DNA of 64,000 bases. Origin: Fidelibacterota bacterium (GTDB lineage: Bacteria; Fidelibacterota; Marinisomatia; SCGC-AAA003-L08; TS1B11). The stretch is from positions 3,129,984-3,193,983 of the forward strand of contig CP070638.1 in assembly GCA_020354025.1 (NCBI GenBank). The letters run 5' to 3'. The position numbers and the translations under genes were made by a program. The notes below the pieces were generated by a model. The model saw only the letters and a program-made list of their open reading frames with translations, was not told the DNA's origin and made no database searches. Position 1 is the stretch's first letter. Each line of letters begins with the position of its first letter. Positions 52,995 to 62,833 of the stretch are shown piece by piece.

Positions 52995-53378
52995 ATTAAC
53001 GACAGACTACTCAAGCCACTGCTGATCGGTGCTGGTACAGTGTGTGTCGGGTTGGGAATGCTGGGAATTTTTCTCCCCCTGCTGCCTACAACGCCCTTTT
53101 TGCTGCTTGCGGCTGCCTGCTACATCCGCAGCTCGGATAAATTCTACCACTGGCTGATAGCCAACAGGTGGTTTGGCAGGTATATCAGGAATTACCGGGA
53201 AGGAAGGGGAGTTCCTCTCTCTACCAAGGTTATTGCGATTGGCTTGCTATGGATTACGATAGGTTATTCAGTCTTTTTTATGGTCGATATCCTGGCGCTA
53301 AGGATATTACTGATCCTGATTGCCGTCGGAGTGACCACACACCTCGTTTTGTTGAAGACCTACCGACGGCACAAATAA
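52995..53378 (+). CDS. YbaN/DUF454-family membrane protein
   Basis: About 127 residues if started at ATT 52995; the first ordinary start codon is GTG 53040, which would remove part of the first helix. The DUF454 signature is complete: GLGMLGIFLPLLPTTPFLLLAAACYIRSS near the N-terminus, then KFYHWLIANRWFGRYIRNYREG and two more hydrophobic segments (LLWITIGYSVFFMVDI, LRILLILIAVGVT). Members are small inner-membrane proteins of unknown function. Homologs normally begin about 15 residues before VGLG, which points to the ATT (or ACG 52992) behind AGGGG at 52981-52985. Confidence 0.8.
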   Translation: MNDRLLKPLLIGAGTVCVGLGMLGIFLPLLPTTPFLLLAAACYIRSSDKFYHWLIANRWFGRYIRNYREGRGVPLSTKVIAIGLLWITIGYSVFFMVDILALRILLILIAVGVTTHLVLLKTYRRHK

Positions 53379-53430
53379 TACCATAACCGGGTTTCAACCA
53401 GGCTTGGGATCAGGAGGCCGTCATTTCGTC

Positions 53431-54171
53431 TTAATTCACATCTCGAATCCGCACTTCAATTCCCTCTTCTCCTTTCAATAGTTCCACCAGCCTGGCGGTA
53501 TCGGTGCTGCCGTAGTGATATGGATAGAGGATTTTAGGCCTGAACGCTTTAGCGGCATCCGCCACCATCTCGGGTGTCATCGTGTAGGGCAGATTCATCG
53601 GCAGAAAGGCGACGTCGATCCCCTTGAGTGCTTTCATCTCCGGCGTATTCTCAGTGTCACCGGCCACATAGACTCGCTTATCACCAAATGTGATCACGTA
53701 ACCGTTCCCTTCACCCCGGGGATGATAGGGATTCCCGCTATCGCGCTTATGAACGATGTTGTACGCCGGGACAGCTTCTATTTTTAATCCGCCAACGGAC
53801 TTGACGTCACCATTATTCATCACGATGCCGCCTTGCACCACTTCGGCGCATTTCCCGCTCAGCACAATATCCGTGTCATCTTTGCGCAGAATCTCTATTA
53901 CTTCTGAATCGAGGTGGTCTCCATGCTGGTGGGTTACCAGGATCAAGTCAGCCTGAGGCATTTTAGTATAGTCGGCCTCACGAGATACCGGGTCCATGTG
54001 GATGGTCTTTCCGTTGAAGGTAAACATCAACGTACCGTGACCTATGAAGGTGATCTTCAGGTCACCGGCGGAGGTCTTGATGATATCCTCTTCGAACTCA
54101 TCGGTGGCAAGTCCGATCGATATCAAGCCGCAGACCAGGACGGCTGTAAATAAAAGAACATTATTCACCAT
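53431..54171 (-). CDS. Exported MBL-fold hydrolase, UlaG-like
   Basis: A 246-residue protein of the UPF0173/UlaG metallo-beta-lactamase group. A signal peptide (1-22) directs it to the periplasm, unusual for this group. The metal site is HQHGDH at 81-86 (ILVTHQHGDHLDSE), with further ligands in AYNIVHKRD-like and VYVAGDTENT (Asp) segments and in YPYHYGSTDT (His). All zinc ligands seem to be present. The substrate is unknown. The gene is alone, convergent with the ybaN-like gene. Confidence 0.85.
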   Translation of the reverse strand: MVNNVLLFTAVLVCGLISIGLATDEFEEDIIKTSAGDLKITFIGHGTLMFTFNGKTIHMDPVSREADYTKMPQADLILVTHQHGDHLDSEVIEILRKDDTDIVLSGKCAEVVQGGIVMNNGDVKSVGGLKIEAVPAYNIVHKRDSGNPYHPRGEGNGYVITFGDKRVYVAGDTENTPEMKALKGIDVAFLPMNLPYTMTPEMVADAAKAFRPKILYPYHYGSTDTARLVELLKGEEGIEVRIRDVN

Positions 54172-54557
54172 CTGCTCCTCCTATTTGTACGTCCTTCATA
54201 ACCAATAGGCTAAATGGAATTTAACAATAAAAGGAATAATGCTCCATCACCACTCGCCACCTACCGAGGTAATCCGGCTCAGGCCGCCTCTCGCTTCATT
54301 GCTCAACGGAAGTCTAGCCGTGCGTATCCAATCAGTATCCGGTTGCGGGAAGATTTAAGGCTGAAAACAATGGTCTTTCCTGGCTGAGATCGGTCCACAG
54401 ATAACGAGCAGGATAGGGCGTCACCAAATCCGCGTCATTCTAACCTTTTGGTCTCCATTACCTGGTCGAAGAGGATAAAGTCCATCGGATCCGTTGAATA
54501 CTTGGGTAGACCACGCTCGGACTGATTTTCTCTAAGCCGCTACTTACTTGTGTTTAT

Positions 54558-54590
54558 ACATTAATATTTTGAATGTGTCGACATTAATAT
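54558..54590 (+). promoter_or_regulatory. Direct repeat upstream of the susC promoter
   Basis: ACATTAATAT occurs at 54558-54567 and 54581-54590, 23 bp apart (about two helical turns), immediately upstream of the -35 box. A regulator binding site is likely. Confidence 0.5.
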
Positions 54591-54591
54591 A

Positions 54592-54620
54592 TTGACTTCA
54601 GACTAATAATTATCTATACT
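54592..54620 (+). promoter_or_regulatory. Sigma-70-type promoter of susC
   Basis: TTGACT (54592-54597), 17-nt spacer, TATACT (54615-54620). This is the best promoter match in the window, 68 nt before the susC start. Confidence 0.7.
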
Positions 54621-54687
54621 CCGAGCGCAAGCCAGAAAAATTTGAAGCATGGGGGTAGCCTCTTTCACTAATTAAAGGAGACGTATA

Positions 54688-57639
54688 ATGAGAGTCAAGG
54701 TCTATTTAATTGGTCTAGCAGTGAGCCTGTTGTGCGTCGGGCAATTAACTGGCCAGGAACATCGGGTTACCGGGCACGTGATTTCCGGAGAGGACAGGGC
54801 TCCGCTGCACGGAGTAAATATTGTTGTGCAAGGTACAGAATTGGGGACCGTTACTGATGCCTATGGGCTGTATGTGCTGGAAGATATTTCAGGTGAGGAT
54901 ATATTGGTATTCTCATTTATTGGGTATCAGATAGAGGAAACTTCCATCGATAATCGTGAGGTGATTGATATCGTCATGACACCCCAGGCTCTTTCCGGGG
55001 AAGACGTGGTGGTGATCGGGTATGGTACCCAGCAACGCAGAGATCTTACCAGTTCTATTTTCTCATTGAAGGAGGGGAGTTTTACAAAGGGTGCGACCAC
55101 CGATCTTCAGTCACTGCTTCAAGCCCGGGTGCCGGGCGTGGTCATCACTGCGAACAATGGTGACATTGGAAGCGAACCCCAGGTCCGTATCCGGGGTGGT
55201 ACCTCTGTGACCGCCGGCAACGGTCCTATGATTGTGATTGATGGGGTACCCATTGATAATTCGTCAGCGATGCCTGACGGTGTCGAGATCTCAAATGGTA
55301 CCCGGGATAATCCTCTGGGCATGGTGAACCCGAACGATATCGCCTCCATAGACATATTAAAAGACGCTTCGGCGGCGGCCATTTATGGGGCCCGGGGCGG
55401 GAACGGCGTGATTCTGATTACCACCAAGCAAGCAGAAGCCGGCGCCCTATCTATGACTTACGATGGCTATACCAGTACTTCGACCGTGTCTAAGACATTA
55501 GACCTTTTGACTGCCGCGGAATACAAGGCTTATTCGGATAAGGTTGGCGCAACCCCCGACATGGAAGACGCCGACACTGACTGGCAGGATGAGATTTTCA
55601 GGACGGCCGTTTCCCAGAATCATAATCTTGCCTTCGGTGGAGGCACCCAGCTCTCCCGGTATCTGGTTTCATTGAACTATCTGGATGAGCAGGGCATTGT
55701 GTTGAATTCCTCACGGCAGCGATATTCACTCCGCTTGAATGTCAACCATAGAATGCTCGATGAAAAACTGCGCTTGGGATTGGGCATTAATCCCACCTTC
55801 GTCAAGCGCAATAATACTCCGTATAACCAAAGTGCGGGCTACTATGGCGGAGTGTTTACAAATGCCCTCAAGATGAATCCCACTCACCCGGTGAAAAACG
55901 AAGATGGATCATATTATGAATGGGCGACCACAACTATCCGGAATCCGGTTGCCCTGGCTAACGAAGTCGAGGATATTTCCGAGAGCATACGTATCTTTTT
56001 GAATGCAACCGCAGAATATGAATTCATCCCGGGATTAAGCGCAAAGGTAAACCTGGGATTGGATCGATCCGGCACCTCCCGGTCTACCTATGAACCGAGG
56101 TCGTTACCCTATGCGGCAGCCTTTGGCGGGAGAGCTGATGCCAGAAATAACAATCGGCAAGCTACCCTATTTGAGTCGGCGCTGAATTATAAAGCGGATA
56201 TCGGCGCCTCGCAACTGGAGGCCTGGGCCGGCTATACCTTCCAGGAGTTCGAGAATGCGGGATTTGGAGCGGTTGCTCAAGACTTTGTCACCGATGCCTG
56301 GTCATACAATAACATCGGAGGGGGAGCCAATTTTACCGAACGACCGTTTTCCTTCAGAGATAAAAACCGGCTGATCTCTTTCCTCGGACGGGTAAATCTT
56401 AGTATTGCTGATAGGTTTCTGATCAGTGCCGCCCTCCGCCGCGAAGGGTCTTCCCGCTTTGGAGCCGATAATAAATGGGGTCTGTTCCCCTCCGGGTCTG
56501 TCGGATTCCGTGTCACTGAAGACTTGAAAGTCAGGGCAAGCTATGGCATCGCCGGAAACCAGGACATCGGGAATTATCGCTCCCTGGTTACCCTTGGCCC
56601 GGGATACCGTGCCGTTATCGGGGATCAGGCAATGACCGGTGTTGCCGCGACCCAGCTGGCCAATCCCGATCTGAAATGGGAGGAAACCAGCCAGCTGAAC
56701 CTGGGGCTGGACTTCAGTTTCAACCGGGACAGAATTTCCGGTTCAGTCGATGTGTACACCAAAACGACCACCGATTTATTACTCGAGTTTGACGTTCCGC
56801 AGCCGGCGGTGGTCACCACCAGGCTGGATAATGTGGGAGAGGTATCCAACAAGGGGATTGAGCTAATGCTGAATACGGTGAATATCTCCACCCCGGATCT
56901 CTTCTGGCGGACCAGCTTGAACTTTGCCATGAACAGAAATGAAGTGGTCAGCTTGGGTCCTGATCCGGATAAATATATCATGACCGGTAATGTCGGTGGC
57001 GCCGGGTTAAGCGATGTACAAGCCCAGGTTATCATCCCCGGTGAACCATTAGGAACATTCCTGGGGTTTCGTTTCTATGGATATGATGCTGAAGGACAGG
57101 AAATATTAATAGATCCTGACGTTGCCGGAGCTGACACACTTGGACCCCTGAAGGATGGTAGGCACATTCTGGGCAATGCTCAGCCGGACTTTACCTTCGG
57201 TATCTCGAACATCATAAATTACAAGGGCATAGACTTCCGGTTCTTCATCCAGGGTGTGCAGGGAGTGGATATTTTGAATAATACCCGTCTGGAGTATCAG
57301 CGGCCTTCCAACGTCTTCAATGGCATTAATGCCTTTGCGGAAGTGAGGGATGAGGTGGATGCCGGATTGGATCCTGAAGCGGCGGTTGCCTATACAGATA
57401 TGTTCATAGAAGACGGATCGTTCATCCGGCTGCAGAATGTCACCCTTGGATACACCTTCAGTACTGGCAGGTTCAGAAACTTACGGCTCTACGTGAGTGG
57501 TGATAACCTGTTTATACTGACCAAATACAAGGGGTATGATCCGGAAGTCAGCACCGATACAGGGTATGGCTTGGGGATTGACTACACCAACTATCCTCGA
57601 GCCCGGACCTTTACTCTTGGCTTAAGCGTTGGATTATAA
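54688..57639 (+). CDS. SusC/RagA-family TonB-linked outer-membrane transporter
   Basis: A 983-residue SusC-type protein. A signal peptide (1-22) is followed by a CarboxypepD_reg-like domain (HRVTGHVISGEDRAPLHGVN), the family signature VVVIGYGTQ near residue 106, the TonB plug with IRGG and DASAAAIYGARGGNGVI, and the barrel, ending in an aromatic-hydrophobic strand (ARTFTLGLSVGL). With SusD it imports oligosaccharides or other large nutrients across the outer membrane. AAAGGAG precedes ATG 54688. It is followed by susD at 36 nt. A promoter and direct repeats lie just upstream. Confidence 0.95.
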   Translation: MRVKVYLIGLAVSLLCVGQLTGQEHRVTGHVISGEDRAPLHGVNIVVQGTELGTVTDAYGLYVLEDISGEDILVFSFIGYQIEETSIDNREVIDIVMTPQALSGEDVVVIGYGTQQRRDLTSSIFSLKEGSFTKGATTDLQSLLQARVPGVVITANNGDIGSEPQVRIRGGTSVTAGNGPMIVIDGVPIDNSSAMPDGVEISNGTRDNPLGMVNPNDIASIDILKDASAAAIYGARGGNGVILITTKQAEAGALSMTYDGYTSTSTVSKTLDLLTAAEYKAYSDKVGATPDMEDADTDWQDEIFRTAVSQNHNLAFGGGTQLSRYLVSLNYLDEQGIVLNSSRQRYSLRLNVNHRMLDEKLRLGLGINPTFVKRNNTPYNQSAGYYGGVFTNALKMNPTHPVKNEDGSYYEWATTTIRNPVALANEVEDISESIRIFLNATAEYEFIPGLSAKVNLGLDRSGTSRSTYEPRSLPYAAAFGGRADARNNNRQATLFESALNYKADIGASQLEAWAGYTFQEFENAGFGAVAQDFVTDAWSYNNIGGGANFTERPFSFRDKNRLISFLGRVNLSIADRFLISAALRREGSSRFGADNKWGLFPSGSVGFRVTEDLKVRASYGIAGNQDIGNYRSLVTLGPGYRAVIGDQAMTGVAATQLANPDLKWEETSQLNLGLDFSFNRDRISGSVDVYTKTTTDLLLEFDVPQPAVVTTRLDNVGEVSNKGIELMLNTVNISTPDLFWRTSLNFAMNRNEVVSLGPDPDKYIMTGNVGGAGLSDVQAQVIIPGEPLGTFLGFRFYGYDAEGQEILIDPDVAGADTLGPLKDGRHILGNAQPDFTFGISNIINYKGIDFRFFIQGVQGVDILNNTRLEYQRPSNVFNGINAFAEVRDEVDAGLDPEAAVAYTDMFIEDGSFIRLQNVTLGYTFSTGRFRNLRLYVSGDNLFILTKYKGYDPEVSTDTGYGLGIDYTNYPRARTFTLGLSVGL

Positions 57640-57675
57640 CCAGGAATTTCAAGTCTAATAAGGGAGCATGAGGCT

Positions 57676-59190
57676 ATGGGAAATAAGCACATAAACCATA
57701 AACTTCGTTTTCTGATGCCGTTCCTGTTGATCTTACCGCTATTCTGGAGCTGCATGGACCTTGAGGAAACACCCTACGATGTGGTAACGCCGGGTGAATA
57801 CTATCAGACAGAGGGTGAGTTAATCGCTGCGGTGATCCCGGTCTATAACAGTCTCGGGCTCGCTTCCTGGGATGGCCTTACAGGACTGCAGGATATCTCC
57901 TCGGATGCTATGGTCGTACCCACGCGTGGCGGAGACTGGGACGATGGAGGAATGTGGCGGGCACTACAGGAACATACCTGGACGCCCGTCCACCCCAGTA
58001 TTAGCAATGCATGGGAGAATGCCTATGGGGGCGTAGCGCGGGCGAACTCCACGCTGGATGCCCTGGGAAGAGCTGAACAGACACCACTGGTTAAGACCTT
58101 TATAGCGGAAGTGAAGGTTCTCAGGGCGCTTTATTATTGGTGGCTTATGGATCTGTTCGGCGCGGTACCCCTGGTCACCGATCCGGCCACAGACCCGGAC
58201 AATCCCCCAAGCCAGAGTACCCGAACAGAAGTGTACAATTTCATCGTGGCGGAGATCACGGCAGCACTGCCGGACCTAGAGGACACATTCACAGCCGGCA
58301 GCTACGGCCGGGTAACGACAGGGGTTGCTAATACCCTGCTGGCCACGGTATACCTGAATGCCGAGGTCTATACGGGAACGGCAAAGTGGACTGAATGTGT
58401 TGCCGCGTGTAACGCAGTGATCAATTCCGGTGAGTATGCGCTGATGCCCACTGTTGCGGACGTCTTCGCACTGGAAAACGAGGGACCCGGCAACACGGAG
58501 AATATCCTTGTAGTAGCTACGCTGCCAGCGGACGGAGTCACAGCTTACCGCCACATGGCAACCTTGCATTACAATCAGATACCCTCAAGTCCGTGGAACG
58601 GATTCGCCGTCCTGTCCGACTTCTATAATAAATACGATACCGACGATGACCGAAGAGACCAGATACTGGCAGGACAAGCATATGTGTTAGGCGGACCGAG
58701 CGCGGGCGACTCGGCCTTCGATCGTCAGGGCGAGCCACTGATTTTTACGGTGGACTTCCCCTTATTCGATGCCACCGAAGGAGATGGCCCGCGCGTCCTC
58801 AAGTGGCCGATCGATCCTAATATGAGCGGGTGGTTTGCCGGTAACGACTACGCCATTTTCCGTTACTCGCACGTTCTGCTCGCCAAAGCAGAAGCCCAGT
58901 ACATGCTAGGTAATACGGCTGACGCCTTAGCCCTGGTTAACCAGGTGAGGGAACGTGCGTTTGATCCTGATGAGGCACTTACAGCTGTCACTCTCGATGA
59001 TATCTTTGATGAGCGCGGCTATGAGTTCCTCTGGGAGGGATTCCGTCGTCAGGATCAGATCAGAACAGGAAAGTGGCTTGGTACGTGGTCATTACACGAG
59101 ACCCCAAGTGCTGAGTATACAGAACTCTATCCTATACCGCAGACTCAAATGGATGCAAATCCCAACCTGGTCCAGAATCCGGGATATTGA
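57676..59190 (+). CDS. SusD/RagB-family surface lipoprotein
   Basis: A 504-residue SusD partner. The type II signal ends LFWS-Cys26. The helical TPR-like fold has the usual landmarks: a SusD-like N-terminal part (MDLEETPYDVVTPGEYYQTE), the G-R-V-T-T-G-V-A-N region, and the C-terminal RagB/SusD part (YSHVLLAKAEAQYMLGNTADAL; DERGYEFLWEGFRRQD; YPIPQTQMDANPNLVQNPGY). It forms the lid of the SusC barrel and binds ligand. GGGAG precedes ATG 57676. A perfect hairpin follows at 59239-59275. Confidence 0.95.
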   Translation: MGNKHINHKLRFLMPFLLILPLFWSCMDLEETPYDVVTPGEYYQTEGELIAAVIPVYNSLGLASWDGLTGLQDISSDAMVVPTRGGDWDDGGMWRALQEHTWTPVHPSISNAWENAYGGVARANSTLDALGRAEQTPLVKTFIAEVKVLRALYYWWLMDLFGAVPLVTDPATDPDNPPSQSTRTEVYNFIVAEITAALPDLEDTFTAGSYGRVTTGVANTLLATVYLNAEVYTGTAKWTECVAACNAVINSGEYALMPTVADVFALENEGPGNTENILVVATLPADGVTAYRHMATLHYNQIPSSPWNGFAVLSDFYNKYDTDDDRRDQILAGQAYVLGGPSAGDSAFDRQGEPLIFTVDFPLFDATEGDGPRVLKWPIDPNMSGWFAGNDYAIFRYSHVLLAKAEAQYMLGNTADALALVNQVRERAFDPDEALTAVTLDDIFDERGYEFLWEGFRRQDQIRTGKWLGTWSLHETPSAEYTELYPIPQTQMDANPNLVQNPGY

Positions 59191-59238
59191 TGCTCGTGCG
59201 TTAGCAGGTTCTCATACATAGCGTTATCGCTCCTTTAT

Positions 59239-59275
59239 ATACGCAAGCGGCAGAAATTCTCTGCCGCTTGCGTAT
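59239..59275 (+). terminator. Perfect 16-bp hairpin after susD
   Basis: Arms 59239-59254 and 59260-59275, five-base loop, followed by TGTATATG, not a real T-run. It may terminate partially, or stabilise the susCD transcript against the downstream genes. Confidence 0.7.
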
Positions 59276-59373
59276 TGTATATGCCTAATGTATTTCTCCC
59301 CGGCACGTCGTCTTTACTACCCAATCCATCATTATTAGCGTGCGCTTACTTTTTTTTCTATAAATTACCTCCC

Positions 59374-62300
59374 ATGAACATCGTGAGGGCAATCTCACGT
59401 ATTGGTGGGATATGTTTTATTCTGCTGTTTTCCTGCAGTGAGAAACCGCTGACCATTCAGATCGATGACCTGTTTACCATGCTTCCTGATGATTACACCC
59501 ATCTGAAATTTGAAAACAGGTTAGTCGATGAGATAAATTATAATGTCTTTAAGTACCGCAATTATTATAACGGTGGCGGCGTGGCTATCGGGGATGTCAA
59601 CAATGATGGTCTGCCCGATGTGTACCTGGTCGCCAATTGGCGGCCTAATAAATTATTCCTGAACCAGGGCGATCTCGTGTTTAGGGATGTGACCAAGCAG
59701 GCAGGTGTGGCTGGAATCCATAACTGGTCCACTGGAGTATGTCTGGTTGATATCAATGGTGATAGGCGGCTCGATATATATGTCTGCAACTCGGGAAATA
59801 TCAAAGGTGACAACCGCGCCAATGAGCTTTTTGTCAATCAGGGGAATGAGAAAAATGGTGTTCCCGTCTTTATAGAAGCCGCCGCTGAATACGGAATCGA
59901 TTGTCAGGGATTTTCCTCCCAAGCTGCCTTTTTTGATTACGACAAAGATGGTGATCTAGATCTTTATGTACTCAATAATGCCTTTCGGGCTATCAGTACC
60001 TTTGACCTGTCAAATAATCTGCGCCATGAACGGGATCCCTACGGTGGAGATCGATTATATAGAAATGATCCTCCGATAAGCTCGGAACAGGCTCCCTCGA
60101 CCAGATCAGGGCGCAGATTTGTGGATGTCAGCGAAGAGGCAGGAATCTACGGGAGTGTTGTCGGATTTGGATTGGGAGTGATGGTCACCGACATTAATAA
60201 TGACCAATGGCTGGATATTTATGTGGCCAATGATTTTTTCGAGCGGGACTATATCTATATCAACAATCACGATGGTACCTTCAACGAGAAACTGGAAGAG
60301 ATGGTTAGGCACATAAGCAACTCTTCCATGGGCGGAGATATTGCCGACATCAATAATGATGGATTTATGGATATTTATGCAACCGACATGCTTCCTGAGG
60401 ATGATTACCGGTTGAAAACCACGTTCAGCTTCGAAACCTTCGATTTCAATAAAAAGATGATCGAATGGGGCTATTACCATCAGTTGTCACAGAATGTGCT
60501 TCAGTTAAACAGAGGATTTGATCCGCAGCATAATATGTCATTCAGCGAAATTGGACTGCTGGCCGGGGTAGCGGAGACCGATTGGAGCTGGGGAGCGATC
60601 ATTGTGGACCTGGACAATGACGGATTAAAGGATATCTTCGTCTCAAATGGAATATTTCGGGACGTCACGGATCAGGACTATCTTGCATATTTGATGCAGG
60701 AAGAAAATATGCGTGCAATCTTACGCGGCGACCGTATCGATTTTCCCGATTTAATACGAAAAATTCCCTCAAACAGACTCTCCAATTATGCTTTTCGCAA
60801 TAATGGAGACTTAACATTCTCTAACCAGGCCGAGGGATGGGGATTGGATATTCCGAGCTTCTCAAATGGTGCCGCTTACGGGGATCTCGATGGCGACGGT
60901 GATAATGATCTGGTAATTAATAATGTCAACCAACAAGCTTTTGTATTTCGAAACGAAACCGATTCCCTGACCGATAATCATTATTTAAAAGTGAAACTGG
61001 TAGGGGAGGGGATGAATCCTTTCGCCGTTGGATCGCGGGTTTCACTCAAGTGCGCGGACCAGCAGATCTTTGTCCTTGAGCAGCTGCCGATGAGAGGATT
61101 CCGGTCGTCCGTTGACTATGTCCTCACTTTCGGATTGGGAGAGCATGACCTGGTAGACACATTGATCGTTGATTGGCCTGATGGAACCCGGGGAATAACA
61201 GCAAATGTCGCTGCAGATCAGGTGGTTACTTTGTATCAGAGAGATGCGCAGCCGTATATAGAAAAACCTGACCGGGATGCAGACCCCGTCTTCCGGGATA
61301 TCACCGAGACGTTTCCTCTACGATATCGGCATGTCGAAAATGAATTTGTCGATTTTCATAGAGAGCCCCTCATCCCGCATCAGTTATCCACCGAGGGGCC
61401 TAAAATAGCCAAAGGCGATGTAAACAGCGATGGGCTGGAAGACTTATATATAGGGGGCAGTAAAGGATTTGCGGGGAAGTTACTTGTCCAGACGGCATCC
61501 GGAACCTTCAGGAGTACAAATGAACAGGTGTTCCAGGAAGCGAAAATCTCTGAAGACGCCGGGGTAGCGTTTTTCGATCCGGACGGCGACGGCGACCTGG
61601 ACCTTTACGTGGTCAGTGGCGGTAATGAGTATTCCCGGCGAGCACCAGCCCTCCTTGACCGGCTGTATATCAACAACGGTAGGGGGGTTTTCACTCAATC
61701 CAGCAGTTCTCTGCCCCGATTCTACGCCAGCGGATCCTGCGTCGCGCCGGGGGATTTTGATAGCGACGGAGACCAGGATTTATTTGTGGGCAGCCGCAGT
61801 ATCCCCTGGAAATATGGATTGACTCCCACCAGCTACCTGCTGGAAAATGACGGTGAGGGAACATATTCAGTGATCACCGGGGAGTATGCTCCCGGATTGG
61901 CGAACACGGGGATGGTGACCGATGCTGAATGGATTGATTATGATAAAGATGGAAACCTGGATCTGGTGGTGGTTGGTGAATGGATGCCGGTCACACTGTT
62001 CCAAAACACCGGGGATAGCTTGGTTAATGTCACCGGACGGGTTGGATTGGAGAAAACCAATGGTTGGTGGAATTGTGTGCTGGTTGATGATCTGAATGAG
62101 GATGGGTATGTTGATCTGGTGGTTGGCAATTTGGGGGAGAATTCCAAAATCCAGGTATCCCAGTCGGAGCCTGCGTCTATTTACATATCCGATTTTGACA
62201 GTAATGGACTGATCGAGCAGATACTATGCTTTTACAAGCTTGGGGAAAGTTATCCCATGCTTCTAAAACCGGATTTTATGAATCAACTGCCATATTTAAA

Positions 62301-62790
62301 TGAGAAATATCCCAAACATGCCGATTATGCCGCAAAGCGGGTAACAGAAATATTCACCGAAGAACAGGTGAACAAAGCAGTAGTAAAAAAGGCCTATACT
62401 TTCGCCACTACTCTGTTTTGCGGAAATGAGGACGGAACATTTCTGAAGCAGCCCCTCCCCGCGGAGGCTCAGTTTTCACCAGTTTATGCGATCATTGCCG
62501 GAGATTTCGATTCTGACGGCTCGAAAGACCTGCTACTGGCCGGAAATTTCTATGGCATCAAACCCCAGCTCGGGAGGTATGATGCCAGCTACGGCACTCT
62601 GTTGAGAGGAAATGGTGCAGGGGGATTTGCATCCGTGCCAATGTGGAACAGTGGATTATCCTTGACCAGCCAGGTTCGAGATATGGTTTCTCTAACCTAT
62701 CGAAATAAGCAAGAGGTGATTATCATTGCCAAGAATAATGACCGGATTCAGGTTTATGAGATCATGACTTTTCATAATGCTGAGTTTTAA
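59374..62790 (+). CDS. Giant FG-GAP/VCBS-ASPIC lipoprotein
   Basis: About 1138 residues from ATG 59374 (the frame is open to 59275, but this start gives a lipoprotein signal ending LLFS-Cys21). It carries many FG-GAP/VCBS calcium-binding units (DVNNDGLPDVY, DINGDRRLDIY, DYDKDGDLDLY, DINNDQWLDIY, DINNDGFMDIY, DLDNDGLKDIF, DLDGDGDNDLV), an ASPIC/UnbV module near 600 (LIVDWPDGTRG), then a second FG-GAP set (DPDGDGDLDLY, DFDSDGDQDLF, DYDKDGNLDLV). No strong ribosome binding site. In FCB bacteria such proteins often follow susCD; they may bind or process the imported ligand at the surface. Confidence 0.9.
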   Translation: MNIVRAISRIGGICFILLFSCSEKPLTIQIDDLFTMLPDDYTHLKFENRLVDEINYNVFKYRNYYNGGGVAIGDVNNDGLPDVYLVANWRPNKLFLNQGDLVFRDVTKQAGVAGIHNWSTGVCLVDINGDRRLDIYVCNSGNIKGDNRANELFVNQGNEKNGVPVFIEAAAEYGIDCQGFSSQAAFFDYDKDGDLDLYVLNNAFRAISTFDLSNNLRHERDPYGGDRLYRNDPPISSEQAPSTRSGRRFVDVSEEAGIYGSVVGFGLGVMVTDINNDQWLDIYVANDFFERDYIYINNHDGTFNEKLEEMVRHISNSSMGGDIADINNDGFMDIYATDMLPEDDYRLKTTFSFETFDFNKKMIEWGYYHQLSQNVLQLNRGFDPQHNMSFSEIGLLAGVAETDWSWGAIIVDLDNDGLKDIFVSNGIFRDVTDQDYLAYLMQEENMRAILRGDRIDFPDLIRKIPSNRLSNYAFRNNGDLTFSNQAEGWGLDIPSFSNGAAYGDLDGDGDNDLVINNVNQQAFVFRNETDSLTDNHYLKVKLVGEGMNPFAVGSRVSLKCADQQIFVLEQLPMRGFRSSVDYVLTFGLGEHDLVDTLIVDWPDGTRGITANVAADQVVTLYQRDAQPYIEKPDRDADPVFRDITETFPLRYRHVENEFVDFHREPLIPHQLSTEGPKIAKGDVNSDGLEDLYIGGSKGFAGKLLVQTASGTFRSTNEQVFQEAKISEDAGVAFFDPDGDGDLDLYVVSGGNEYSRRAPALLDRLYINNGRGVFTQSSSSLPRFYASGSCVAPGDFDSDGDQDLFVGSRSIPWKYGLTPTSYLLENDGEGTYSVITGEYAPGLANTGMVTDAEWIDYDKDGNLDLVVVGEWMPVTLFQNTGDSLVNVTGRVGLEKTNGWWNCVLVDDLNEDGYVDLVVGNLGENSKIQVSQSEPASIYISDFDSNGLIEQILCFYKLGESYPMLLKPDFMNQLPYLNEKYPKHADYAAKRVTEIFTEEQVNKAVVKKAYTFATTLFCGNEDGTFLKQPLPAEAQFSPVYAIIAGDFDSDGSKDLLLAGNFYGIKPQLGRYDASYGTLLRGNGAGGFASVPMWNSGLSLTSQVRDMVSLTYRNKQEVIIIAKNNDRIQVYEIMTFHNAEF

Positions 62791-62833
62791 GTAAAAAGAA
62801 GCTGTTTCTTAGTACAGACTGGAGTCCAGTATA

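Larger units (their letters stand above)
54172..54687. other. Upstream region of the susC operon
   Basis: About 515 bases, mostly empty, becoming AT-rich after 54530. It contains the promoter and direct repeats listed separately. Confidence 0.5.
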
